A DNA stretch of 38,076 bases from Epilithonimonas hispanica (GTDB lineage: Bacteria > Bacteroidota > Bacteroidia > Flavobacteriales > Weeksellaceae): NCBI RefSeq assembly GCF_003385395.1, contig NZ_QNUG01000033.1, positions 1 through 38,076 of the forward strand. The letters are read 5' to 3'. Below the pieces are notes generated by a model, which ran no database searches, was not told the origin of the DNA, and was given only the letters and a program-made list of their open reading frames with translations. The position numbers and the translations under genes were made by a program. The first letter of the stretch is position 1. Each line of letters begins with the position of its first letter. This document shows, piece by piece, positions 16,405 to 24,319 of the stretch.

Positions 16405-17259
16405 TTGTAAAAACTTCTGAATGTAAATCTCTCTTTTCTCTTCTGAAATTCCCAAAGCTTTATGAATGTAATCGTCCATGGAGCCATATTTTTCATCAAT
16501 CTCGTCAAAGGCAGATCGAAGATAATTCCGTTCTATCCAACCTGTTTTTTCTAAAACACCAATATCTAATTTAGGATAAATAAAGTGTAAGTTATTAGCA
16601 AGGTTCAGTCTTTTTTGAATAATTTTTTGTCTAAGATTATTAGATTGTAAATATTCTTCAAAAATCACAGAATCATCGAATTTAAGAACTTTTAAAATGA
16701 GAGCTGTTATCATTCCGGTTCTGTCTTTCCCAGCGGTACAATGATAAAGAATTGGTTGATCTGAATCTAAAATCTCAGTTATTATTTTCTTAATCACTTC
16801 AGGATTTTCTGAAACGTAATCTTTGTAGAATTCGGTCATTCTCTTATCTGCATCCCCTTTATTAAATTGTCCTTTTAGAACTTGTTTTTTAGCATCCTTC
16901 AACTCTCCATTTTCATCTTCAAAAGCAGGATGATTTTCATAAATGATGTTAGTAGGAAATTGATCTGGTGCTTTATTGATTTCTTCTTTTGTTCTGAGAT
17001 CAATGACTTTATTAATTTTCAGTTTTTCAAATTCATCAAAAGAGGATTTTTTAAGTTCATGAAGATTTCCGCTTCTATAAATTAGGCTGTCTTTTAATGT
17101 TTTTCCTTCGGAATTTTTGATTCCTCCTAGATTTCGAAAGTTATTTACCTTTTTTATTTCAACTTGATTTTTGTTAGAATAAGTGGAGAACTCTGCTTGC
17201 GAAGTATAAGTCTTACAAGAAATGAGAGATAAAAAAATCAGAAAAACGAAATGTTTCAT
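16402..17259 (-). CDS. Lipoprotein tyrosine-protein phosphatase (Y_phosphatase3/PtpB type)
   Basis: A 285-aa protein with a lipoprotein signal peptide: MKHFVFLIFLSLISC, lipobox cysteine C15. It is probably anchored in the envelope. The catalytic P-loop is HCTAGKDRTG (residues 173-182), with nucleophile C174 and R180; the K-D after TAG is the variant seen in PtpB-like atypical phosphatases. The upstream segments FRNLGGIKNSEGK and YRSGNL with VIDLRT are the family's conserved N-terminal blocks. It would remove phosphate from tyrosine or serine residues, or possibly phosphoinositides, outside the cytoplasm. The ATG at 17259 is chosen because it opens the signal peptide and has a -7 box 17 nt upstream. 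No kinase is encoded nearby. Confidence 0.92.
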   Translation of the reverse strand: MKHFVFLIFLSLISCKTYTSQAEFSTYSNKNQVEIKKVNNFRNLGGIKNSEGKTLKDSLIYRSGNLHELKKSSFDEFEKLKINKVIDLRTKEEINKAPDQFPTNIIYENHPAFEDENGELKDAKKQVLKGQFNKGDADKRMTEFYKDYVSENPEVIKKIITEILDSDQPILYHCTAGKDRTGMITALILKVLKFDDSVIFEEYLQSNNLRQKIIQKRLNLANNLHFIYPKLDIGVLEKTGWIERNYLRSAFDEIDEKYGSMDDYIHKALGISEEKREIYIQKFLQ

Positions 17260-17276
17260 TGTTAATAAACGTTTAT

Positions 17277-17284
17277 CAAAATTA
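17277..17284 (-). promoter_or_regulatory. -7 box (TAATTTTG) of the phosphatase gene
   Basis: Exact TAnnTTTG match on the minus strand, 17 nt before the ATG. It lies just downstream of the terminator of the preceding PNGase-like gene, so the two genes are separate units. Confidence 0.5.
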
Positions 17285-17301
17285 AATATTTTTGCTTGAC
17301 A

Positions 17302-17330
17302 TAAAAAATCCTGCAACCATGCAGGATTTT
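17302..17330 (-). terminator. Terminator of the PNGase F-like gene
   Basis: On the minus strand AAAATCCTGCA pairs with TGCAGGATTTT around a 4-nt loop and runs into six T, 24 nt after the stop at 17355. Confidence 0.88.
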
Positions 17331-17354
17331 GAATATAATATTTTAAAACAACGA

Positions 17355-19004
17355 TTATTGTTTGATAATCTTTTGTGTTTCTGATTTACCGTCAGTGAAA
17401 TCAATTTTAACAAGGTAAACTCCTGACTGTAACTTTGAAAGATTAATTTTGGTAGAGTAGTCTTCTAGTAATATTTTACCATCAACATTATAAACAGAAA
17501 CTTTATTCACTTTCGCTGTGGAGCTAATATTGATAAAATCTTTTACTGGATTAGGATAGACAGAAGACTTTTTTGTATTGACTTCATCTGTTCCCAATTT
17601 GATTTGACTTGTGTAAAGGGGACCATACCAAACACTACTCTTGTCATCGGCACATTTTGATTTTACATAGGTTTCATAAAACCAGTTCAAATTTAGGTCG
17701 CTACGAGAATCTTTGGGTTCGTTTTCAATATCGCGATAGGTTTCTTGGCCGGATGCTACGAAGACGTTTCTTCTTCCCCAAAGTGTTTGCCATTGGTTGG
17801 ACGATCCAGATTCTTTCCATTCAAGGTCAACTTTTGTACTTACTTGGCTTGCTATTTTAAAATCATAAGGAGCAGCACATATTACATCGCCGTTCTTTTG
17901 ATTCTGAATATACATTGATATAGGAAAGTAACCTTGCTGTGCTGCGAAAACGGCATCTGGAACATCTATTTTGATTGTGTGTGCTCCAGCAGACAGATTT
18001 CCAAGATTAACCTCACGGTTTGGGATTACATCACCAGGACACCAGTTGTTCCAGGAGATCCAGCCTCTTAAGGTTTTTGCTGTCGATCCATAAATGCCGT
18101 TACCTTGCGTATTGTATTGTCTGTAGTCTTCACAGTTTTTACCGCCTGGCATATATTGACTTACTAATTGATCATCAAGATAAACATTATGAATTCTTTT
18201 CACATACTCTTCACCTCCGGAATTAGAACCATGATTGGAAGTTATCAAATGTAAAAAAGCATTTGGAACAGCTTGATCTAATGTAAATGTTACCAATCTT
18301 GTTGTTTCTCCCGGAACATCAGTAGCATTGTAATTGTTTAAGTTTTGACGATAAGATAAAGGTAATAAGAAGTTTTGTGTTGGATTAGCAGTTCCACTTG
18401 TAACAAATTCTAAATTCCCACGGAAAACATCTGTTCTGTCTGCGCAACCAGCAACTTGAGTGTTCGCTGCTGCGGAATAACCGTCTGCGCGAAACTCAAT
18501 CCAAAAATCATAAACAGCCGCTAAATTAGAATCGTGTAAAATATTAGAAATATTATCTACCTGATAACTATAAGGAACTTGCTTTATTGTAGCATTTTTA
18601 TTCATGAAAGGTGTGATAAAACGTCCAACCTCGATACGTTTAATATCAGCCTGGTCAAAAGTATAAGTTGTGCTTCCTTTTGGAACTAAAACTAAGTTAA
18701 CACCTGCAAGTCTATCATAATTATCACAAGCGGCTGTCAAAACAATATTCATTTTTACGCTGCTTCCAATGGATGCAATTTCTGTATCTGTTAATTTTCT
18801 GGAAATTATATCTTGTTCATAAGCATGTAAACGTATTGCACCTGCTGGAATTTGAGAATAGGCTTCTGGTGGCATTGTTTGCCCTTCTCCTAGATAATGA
18901 TACATACTGTAAAAAGGAACATCGTTGAAAACTGATACATTTTGAGCTTTAAAAAATGGTGCTATCGCAAGTCCTGCAAAAGCAAATAGTAGTTTTTTCT
19001 TCAT
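17355..19004 (-). CDS. PNGase F-family secreted glycoamidase-like protein with T9SS tail
   Basis: A 549-aa exported protein with signal peptide MKKKLLFAFAGLAIAPFFKAQ. The middle matches peptide-N-glycosidase F, which cleaves N-linked glycans from asparagine. CDNYDRL (93-99), EVGRFITPF (125-133), FWIEF (167-171), HGSNSGGEEY (258-267) and NWCPG (320-324) align with CDEWDRY, EIGRFITPY, TETW, the AEW segment and GWCPG of the Elizabethkingia enzyme as I remember it. The counterparts of its catalytic D60, E118 and E206 are D97, E170 and E266. From about residue 470 there is a type A T9SS sorting tail with VYPNP and an ending KIIKQ. It is longer than the classic enzyme and lacks close overall identity, so the substrate may differ. 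It is monocistronic. Confidence 0.85.
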   Translation of the reverse strand: MKKKLLFAFAGLAIAPFFKAQNVSVFNDVPFYSMYHYLGEGQTMPPEAYSQIPAGAIRLHAYEQDIISRKLTDTEIASIGSSVKMNIVLTAACDNYDRLAGVNLVLVPKGSTTYTFDQADIKRIEVGRFITPFMNKNATIKQVPYSYQVDNISNILHDSNLAAVYDFWIEFRADGYSAAANTQVAGCADRTDVFRGNLEFVTSGTANPTQNFLLPLSYRQNLNNYNATDVPGETTRLVTFTLDQAVPNAFLHLITSNHGSNSGGEEYVKRIHNVYLDDQLVSQYMPGGKNCEDYRQYNTQGNGIYGSTAKTLRGWISWNNWCPGDVIPNREVNLGNLSAGAHTIKIDVPDAVFAAQQGYFPISMYIQNQKNGDVICAAPYDFKIASQVSTKVDLEWKESGSSNQWQTLWGRRNVFVASGQETYRDIENEPKDSRSDLNLNWFYETYVKSKCADDKSSVWYGPLYTSQIKLGTDEVNTKKSSVYPNPVKDFINISSTAKVNKVSVYNVDGKILLEDYSTKINLSKLQSGVYLVKIDFTDGKSETQKIIKQ

Positions 19005-19150
19005 ATTAGATTATTATCATAATAAATTTAGATAATCTTTATCAATAATGGCTTTTGGTTGATTATTTTTATGGGTTTAATTTTTGTTTTTATTGATTGT
19101 ATTGATGTTTTAATAATATCAGTAGCAAGTCTTCAATGTTAAATTTAAAC

Positions 19151-19181
19151 TTGTACTTCTCCTCAGAAAAAGCTATCTTTA
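19151..19181 (+). promoter_or_regulatory. Promoter of the second SPFH gene
   Basis: A -33 TTG at 19151-19153 and a -7-like TATCTTTA at 19174-19181 are separated by a 20-nt spacer. The last base of the -7 box differs from consensus. The ATG follows 16 nt later. Confidence 0.45.
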
Positions 19182-19197
19182 AGAAAAATTGAACACT

Positions 19198-20127
19198 ATG
19201 ATATTTATATGGATTATCGTCTTTTTTGGACTGATTACATTATTCGCTTCTTTCTTTACAGTGAAACAAGAGACAGCTGCGATTGTTGAACGTTTGGGAA
19301 AATTCCATTCAGTAAGACATTCGGGTCTTCAACTTAAAATTCCGTTTATCGATCAGATTTCTAGAAGAATGAATCTCAGAATTCAACAATTGGATGTGAT
19401 GACTGATACAAAAACTTTGGATAACGTTTTTATTAAAATGAAAGTTTCTGTTCAGTATCAAGTTATAAGAACTCAGGTTGGAGATGCTTATTACAGATTG
19501 GAAAATCCTGAATCTCAAATCACTTCGTTCGTTTTTGATGTGGTAAGAGCAGAAGTTCCGAAAATGAAATTGGATGATGTTTTTGTAAGAAAAGATGACA
19601 TTGCTGTTGCGGTAAAAGGTGAGCTTCAGGAAGCGATGAACAGTTATGGTTATGATATAATCAAAGCTTTGGTAACTGATATCGACCCAGATGAACAAGT
19701 AAAGCACGCAATGAACAGAATCAACGCTGCGGAACGTGAAAAAACAGCCGCAGAATACGAATCTGAAGCACAAAGAATCAGAATCGTTGCGGTTGCAAAA
19801 GCTGAAGCTGAATCCAAAAAACTACAAGGACAAGGGATTGCAGATCAAAGACGAGAAATTGCAAAGGGTCTGGAAGAATCTGTGAAAATGTTGAACAGTG
19901 TTCAGATAGAACCGCATGAAGCATCAGCTCTTATTGTTGTGACACAGCATTATGATACGTTGCAATCCATTGGAGCAAACAACCGTTCAAATCTTGTTTT
20001 GTTGCCTAATACACCAACTGCAGCAAGTTCTATGTTGAATGATTTGGTTGCGGCAATGGCGGTTTCAAAACAAATTGATAACGTTGACAGTTCAAAACCG
20101 AACCGACAAAATCCAAAATTTTTATAA
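19198..20127 (+). CDS. SPFH/band-7 protein, stomatin/HflC-like (QmcA family)
   Basis: A 309-aa protein with one N-terminal membrane segment (MIFIWIIVFFGLITLFASFF) followed directly by a full band-7 domain: QETAAIVERLGKFHSV, IPFIDQI, MNLRIQQLDV, and VRAEVPKMKLDDVF. The C-terminal helix is the usual coiled-coil, with EREKTAAEYESEAQRIR and QGIADQRREIAKGL. The length and order match slipin/stomatin and E. coli QmcA, which build membrane rings and influence protease activity. The ATG at 19198 is chosen because it opens the membrane helix; a TTG three codons upstream is unnecessary. It is single, with its own promoter and terminator. It is the second SPFH gene in 4 kb but not a close copy of the first. 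Confidence 0.93.
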   Translation: MIFIWIIVFFGLITLFASFFTVKQETAAIVERLGKFHSVRHSGLQLKIPFIDQISRRMNLRIQQLDVMTDTKTLDNVFIKMKVSVQYQVIRTQVGDAYYRLENPESQITSFVFDVVRAEVPKMKLDDVFVRKDDIAVAVKGELQEAMNSYGYDIIKALVTDIDPDEQVKHAMNRINAAEREKTAAEYESEAQRIRIVAVAKAEAESKKLQGQGIADQRREIAKGLEESVKMLNSVQIEPHEASALIVVTQHYDTLQSIGANNRSNLVLLPNTPTAASSMLNDLVAAMAVSKQIDNVDSSKPNRQNPKFL

Positions 20128-20131
20128 AACT

Positions 20132-20157
20132 AAAGCCTAATTATTCAGGCTTTTTTT
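20132..20157 (+). terminator. Terminator of the second SPFH gene
   Basis: A 7-bp stem (AAAGCCT with AGGCTTT, 8-nt loop) is followed by T. The T-run reaches the stop codon of the convergent AAA+ gene. Confidence 0.75.
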
Positions 20158-21502
20158 ATTCATCGTTAATATTAAATCCAATTGTTCTTACTGGTTCTTC
20201 TTTCGCTTTGTAAGCCTGAAGTTCTTGCTTCAAATCTTCTATTCTTCCTGCAAAACGATCATAAGAATTATCTTTAGCTTCAGATAAAAATTCCTGAACA
20301 TTATTGAGATATTCTCCGGTTAATTTAGATGCGGATTCTTTTAGGCAAGCTTCTAAAATTCCGTGGCTGATTTGGATGTTTTCTGTTTTGTTTTTCAAAT
20401 AAAGACTTCGGATTCGCTTTTTGAGACTTTGTGTGAAATCGACAAGCATTGTATTGGAAAATACCTTCATTTTTTCAGCGGTTTCTTTCCAGAAAGGGAT
20501 TTCATCAGCTTTGTTGTTTTTTAATATTTTAAGTAAAGTTGCATTCTCATTGAGATTTTTTTTCATATTGAAAAGCAACATTTCGGCTCGTTCTTGTTTA
20601 TTTGGAGGAAAAACCGGAATCAAAACATCAAATCTTCCCGGAGCCAAAATCTCAGATTCTATTCCAATTAATTCTTTTGCTGAACCAATCATCAGTATGT
20701 TTTCTTTTTCAAACTTTTCGATGTTGTGAAGCGTACTTTCTTTGACGTCTTCATAATCCGGATTGATGGTTTGATTTTCCTGTCTTTGCATCATTATTTC
20801 ATCAAAATTTTCTAAGAACAGAATCGTCTTTTCTTTTTTGAGCATTTGAGAAAGATATTCTTCAAAGTTGGATTGTTTATCATTAATTAAAATTGATTTT
20901 AATTGAGAATTTCGAATTTCAAAAAAATCAAAATCAATCATTTCGGCAATTTTCTTTGCCCAGAAGATTTTCCCACTTCCCGGAGGTCCATAAACCACGA
21001 TTCCTGCAGCTTTCTGTATTCCCCAATTTTCAGATTGTTCCGGATTGAGAAAAGGTTCCAACATATCAGAAATGTAGAAAAACAAATCTCTATAACCTAT
21101 GAAATCTCTTTGTTTAAGTTCGGTTTTGTCTCCAAAATAATTATAAACAAACTGATAATTTCCACCAAGTTGATTATCTATACTAAAGGTTGAAATTGAT
21201 GATTTGTAAATTCCGTTGTCGTAAATATTAGGAAATTGATCTTGAATGATTTCTTCAACTTTTTCTTTGGGTTGATTGATTTTTTCTGAAATATCATCAG
21301 TTGTTTTTTCACTATTCAAATCCTCATCATATTTTTTCAAAAATTCCTGCTTTTCTTTAGCAAATTTTTCAAAATTTTGGGTAATATTGAGATTCGGAGA
21401 AAGACAATCAGAAATCTCAAGATTAAAATCCTGAATAAATTGTTTGATGCTTTCTTCGGAAATGTCCAGTTTTTTAGAAAATTCTGTGATATTTTGAATC
21501 AT
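20156..21502 (-). CDS. AAA+ ATPase-like protein with degenerate catalytic motifs
   Basis: A 448-aa protein. Residues 1-130 are polar and helix-rich; an AAA+ module spans about 130-390; the last 60 residues look like a coiled coil. The P-loop reads GPPGSGKIF (172-180), with Ile179 where Thr/Ser normally binds Mg. The Walker B segment reads TILFLENFDEI, putting Glu231-Asn232 where the catalytic Asp-Glu pair should be. Sensor 1 reads IGSAK, with Lys276 where Asn is usual. The PGRFD segment (288-292) with its arginine is kept. It therefore probably binds nucleotide weakly or not at all and may be a structural or regulatory AAA+ partner. It has no obvious operon partner; the ABC operon is divergent. 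The family beyond AAA+ is not recognised. Confidence 0.85.
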   Translation of the reverse strand: MIQNITEFSKKLDISEESIKQFIQDFNLEISDCLSPNLNITQNFEKFAKEKQEFLKKYDEDLNSEKTTDDISEKINQPKEKVEEIIQDQFPNIYDNGIYKSSISTFSIDNQLGGNYQFVYNYFGDKTELKQRDFIGYRDLFFYISDMLEPFLNPEQSENWGIQKAAGIVVYGPPGSGKIFWAKKIAEMIDFDFFEIRNSQLKSILINDKQSNFEEYLSQMLKKEKTILFLENFDEIMMQRQENQTINPDYEDVKESTLHNIEKFEKENILMIGSAKELIGIESEILAPGRFDVLIPVFPPNKQERAEMLLFNMKKNLNENATLLKILKNNKADEIPFWKETAEKMKVFSNTMLVDFTQSLKKRIRSLYLKNKTENIQISHGILEACLKESASKLTGEYLNNVQEFLSEAKDNSYDRFAGRIEDLKQELQAYKAKEEPVRTIGFNINDE

Positions 21503-21592
21503 TATTAAAATGTTTTTATGAATTTAAACAAAAACTGTACAAATCAAAGTAACAATCAAGTAAAGAATCAGACTTGTATATAAATATCTTTT

Positions 21593-22492
21593 ATGGAAAA
21601 AATTCTGGAAGTAAAAAACTTAACCAAAAAGTTCAAACACATTGCGGTTAATAATATTTCCTTCGATGTAGAAAAAGGTAATGTTTATGGTCTTCTCGGA
21701 CCAAATGGAAGCGGTAAATCAACTACTTTCGGAATGTTACTTTCTACAATCAATCCTACTTCCGGTAGCTGGAAGTGGTTTGGAAAAGAAGGAACCGATA
21801 CGAATACACTCAAAAGAATCGGAGCTATAATCGAGCAACCGAATTTCTATCCTTATTTGAGCGCGGAAAAGAATCTTGAAATCGTTGCTGAAATCAAAGG
21901 CGTTTCTAAAAATAGAATTGATGAAGTTCTAGAAGTTGTCAATCTGATTTCAAGGAAAAAAGATGCTTTCCGAACTTATTCTTTGGGGATGAAACAACGT
22001 TTGGCAATCGCTTCAGCTTTGCTTGCGAATCCGGAGGTTTTGATTCTGGATGAGCCTACAAACGGACTCGACCCGGAAGGAATTATTCAAATCAGAGACA
22101 TTATCAATTCAATTGCAAAATCAGGAACTACGATTATTGTGGCGAGCCATCTTTTGGACGAGATAGAGAAAATCTGTTCCCACGTTATCGTTTTGAAACA
22201 GGGAAATGCAATTTATTCAGGTTCTGTGGACGCAATGAGTAATACAAAAGGATTCTTTGAACTGAAAGCGGATAATCTTTCTGAGCTTGTTTCTGCTTTA
22301 GAATCTTTCGGGATTTTCTCTTCTGTAAAAGAACGAGATAATCTTATTATTGCTCAAATTTCTAATGATATTTCTGCATCAGAACTTAATAAAAAACTAT
22401 TCGAAAAAGGAATTTCTTTGTCTCATCTTCAGAAGAAAAAAGAGAGCCTTGAAACTCAATTCCTAGAACTTGTAAAACAATCCAACTCATGA
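21593..22492 (+). CDS. ABC transporter ATP-binding protein (ABC-2 / BcrA type)
   Basis: A 299-aa nucleotide-binding subunit of an exporter. It has Walker A GPNGSGKST (about 36-44), a Q-loop IIEQPN, signature YSLGMKQRL (about 129-137), Walker B LILDEPTNGLD (about 150-160) and the switch histidine in IIVASHLLDE. Residues after about 215 form the accessory domain usual in the BcrA/NatA group that moves antibiotics, lipids or sodium. Its stop overlaps the permease start by 4 nt (ATGA), so the two are translated as a pair. The substrate is unknown; the gene lies opposite the degenerate AAA+ gene across a 90-nt gap. Confidence 0.93.
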   Translation: MEKILEVKNLTKKFKHIAVNNISFDVEKGNVYGLLGPNGSGKSTTFGMLLSTINPTSGSWKWFGKEGTDTNTLKRIGAIIEQPNFYPYLSAEKNLEIVAEIKGVSKNRIDEVLEVVNLISRKKDAFRTYSLGMKQRLAIASALLANPEVLILDEPTNGLDPEGIIQIRDIINSIAKSGTTIIVASHLLDEIEKICSHVIVLKQGNAIYSGSVDAMSNTKGFFELKADNLSELVSALESFGIFSSVKERDNLIIAQISNDISASELNKKLFEKGISLSHLQKKKESLETQFLELVKQSNS

Positions 22493-23334
22493 TAAGATTA
22501 TTAAAATTAGAATACCTCAAAAATCTAAATTACCGACCTTTTAAGGTTTTTGCCGGATTGTATTTCATCGTTTTGATTGCATTGCTTTTCATTGGTCTGA
22601 TAGATTTTGATATTTTCGGAAATAAAGTAAACCTGAAAGAGCAGGGAATGTATAATTTTCCCGGAGTTTGGAATTTCACCACTTATATTGTGGGGTTGTT
22701 GAAAATTTTCCTTGGTTGTATTATTGTTTTCTCTATATGTCAGGAATTTAGCAATAGAATGTTCAAGCAGAATCTAATTGATGGACTGAGTAGAGAAGAA
22801 TTTATTTTTTCAAAACTTTTGACAATCTTGGTTTTTACTGGTTTTTCTACGTTGATTGTTTTTGTTCTAGCTTTTATTCTAGGTAAAAGTTATTCTTCGA
22901 CTCAAGAAAGTGATTTGATTTTTAAAGAAATCTATTTTGTATTCAATTACTTTTTGAAGTTGTTTAGTTTCTTTTCATTCTTGATGTTTCTGTCTATTCT
23001 TTTTAGAAAATCGATTTTTGTATTTCTTGGATTCTTTATGTTTTGGTTTGCGGAGAAAATCTTGATTTTTATTGACTCATTTAGTATTCAACATAATGTT
23101 ACGGAGTTGCAAAGAGCTCAAGCTTTGAATTCAACAACATATTACACAGATTATTTGCCTCTGGAAAGTATGTCGAATCTGATTCCAAATCCATTAGTGA
23201 GAACAAATATGGCGCAATTATTAGGAATGCAATTCAAATTCGAATATCCTTGGGGAAGTGTAGTTGCTTGTATTATTTGGTCAACTATTTTTATAGCAGG
23301 GAGTTATTGGATTCTAAAGAAAAAAGATTGGTAG
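22489..23334 (+). CDS. ABC-2 type transporter permease
   Basis: A 281-aa integral membrane protein with about six hydrophobic segments (near 20-40, 65-85, 110-130, 150-170, 175-195 and 255-275). The polar N-terminus MIRLLKLEYLKN and the motif ICQEFSNRMFKQNLIDGLSREEF after the second helix are typical of Bacteroidota ABC-2 permeases. It works with the ATPase encoded just upstream; the ATGA overlap couples their translation. A strong terminator lies about 110 nt downstream. The transported substrate cannot be told. Confidence 0.9.
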   Translation: MIRLLKLEYLKNLNYRPFKVFAGLYFIVLIALLFIGLIDFDIFGNKVNLKEQGMYNFPGVWNFTTYIVGLLKIFLGCIIVFSICQEFSNRMFKQNLIDGLSREEFIFSKLLTILVFTGFSTLIVFVLAFILGKSYSSTQESDLIFKEIYFVFNYFLKLFSFFSFLMFLSILFRKSIFVFLGFFMFWFAEKILIFIDSFSIQHNVTELQRAQALNSTTYYTDYLPLESMSNLIPNPLVRTNMAQLLGMQFKFEYPWGSVVACIIWSTIFIAGSYWILKKKDW

Positions 23335-23444
23335 GAATTGCTTTTGATTAAGTAGCTCAAGTTATTTATTAGTAATGTTTTAGGTTGATTTAATTAAGGT
23401 TTTTTGTAATTTATATAATATCAAAGATTAGTTTATGAATCTAG

Positions 23445-23472
23445 CCATCAAAATTAATTTTGATGGTTTTTT
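23445..23472 (+). terminator. Terminator of the ABC exporter operon
   Basis: A perfect 9-bp stem (CCATCAAAA with TTTTGATGG, TTAA loop) is followed by six T. The stem starts 110 nt after the permease stop. Confidence 0.85.
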
Positions 23473-23480
23473 GATTTTTC

Positions 23481-23500
23481 TTGTAGATATTTATCTACAA
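23481..23500. repeat. Second perfect inverted repeat upstream of the bat genes
   Basis: TTGTAGAT and ATCTACAA are separated by 4 nt, about 50 nt before the -33 element. No T-run follows. It is a candidate operator for the batC-batD promoter; otherwise this gap (23335-23584) holds only the terminator and the promoter. Confidence 0.4.
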
Positions 23501-23549
23501 ATTCGCCTATTTTAAAGGTTTTTTTAACCCAATTTTAACTTTTAAACTG

Positions 23550-23579
23550 TTGATTTTAACAATAAAACGGATAATTTTG
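23550..23579 (+). promoter_or_regulatory. Full flavobacterial promoter of batC-batD
   Basis: A -33 TTG (23550-23552) and -7 TAATTTTG (23572-23579) have a 19-nt spacer, the best match in the window. The ATG at 23585 begins only 5 nt after the box, so the start site would nearly coincide with the start codon. Confidence 0.65.
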
Positions 23580-23584
23580 TATTA

Positions 23585-24319
23585 ATGGATTTTAGATTTA
23601 TTATTACTGTATTCTGTATGCTTTTCTCTTCGCAAATTTTAATGGCGCAGAAGAGTTATAATGCTTTGGTTTATGAAGGTAATAAAAAATTTGATGCCAA
23701 AGAATATGAGGCTTCTTCTAGTAAATATCTGGAAGCCATAGCTGAAAAAAACGGAAACTATACAGCGCATTATAATCTCGGAAATGCTTTGTTCAAAAGC
23801 AAAAAGTACGAAGAGGCAACTGCAGAATATGAAAAAGCTACAAAGTTGACGAAAAGTAAATATGAAAAAGCAGCAGCAATTTATAATCAAGGTAATGTGC
23901 AGATGCAATCTAATCATCCTGATAAAGCAGCTGAATTGTATAAAAAAGCTTTGAAGCAAGATCCTTATAACGAAGCAATCCGAAAAAATTATGAGATTGC
24001 CATGCTGAAAGACAAAGAGAAAAAGGATAAGCAGAAACAAAAACAGAACAAAGGAAAAGGTGGTGATCAAGATCAGAAAAACAAAGATGATTCTGAGAAA
24101 GGTAGCCAGAAAAAAGAACAGCAGGACGGTAAAGGTGACAATCAAAAAGGAAATGACCAAGGAAAACCGAATCAGCCTAAGAAAGAGGAAAATAAAATAC
24201 CGGAAGAAGCAGAAAAAATGATTTTGCGAGATATAGAAAATCGTGAAAAAGAAACTGCGAGAAGAATTTTAAACAAAAAAGCCAATTCGATGCCACAAAG
24301 CAACGAAAAAGATTGGTAA
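23585..24319 (+). CDS. TPR protein, BatC-like (aerotolerance operon)
   Basis: A 244-aa exported protein with signal peptide MDFRFIITVFCMLFSSQILMAQ. Three tetratricopeptide-type repeats follow (about residues 28-138; HYNLGNALFKSKKYEEATAEYEKA, then IYNQGNVQMQSNHPDKAAELYKKA). After them comes a K/Q/G/D-rich low-complexity segment (about 140-205) and a short charged end. The position directly before BatD, with no base between the stop and the next ATG, identifies it as the BatC-like member of the Bacteroidota bat cluster, linked to oxygen tolerance and envelope integrity. The BatA/BatB proteins, MoxR and the DUF58 protein that usually precede it are not here. Confidence 0.85.
   Translation: MDFRFIITVFCMLFSSQILMAQKSYNALVYEGNKKFDAKEYEASSSKYLEAIAEKNGNYTAHYNLGNALFKSKKYEEATAEYEKATKLTKSKYEKAAAIYNQGNVQMQSNHPDKAAELYKKALKQDPYNEAIRKNYEIAMLKDKEKKDKQKQKQNKGKGGDQDQKNKDDSEKGSQKKEQQDGKGDNQKGNDQGKPNQPKKEENKIPEEAEKMILRDIENREKETARRILNKKANSMPQSNEKDW

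Noticed and set aside
23434-23514. 26-codon plus-strand ORF between the ABC and bat genes
   Set aside because: It is made of the terminator palindrome and the following inverted repeat, so its frame is a by-product of those structures.
23639-24160. 173-codon minus-strand ORF
   Set aside because: It is the complement of the TPR and Lys/Gln-rich part of the BatC-like gene, producing Phe/Leu/Ile-rich nonsense.
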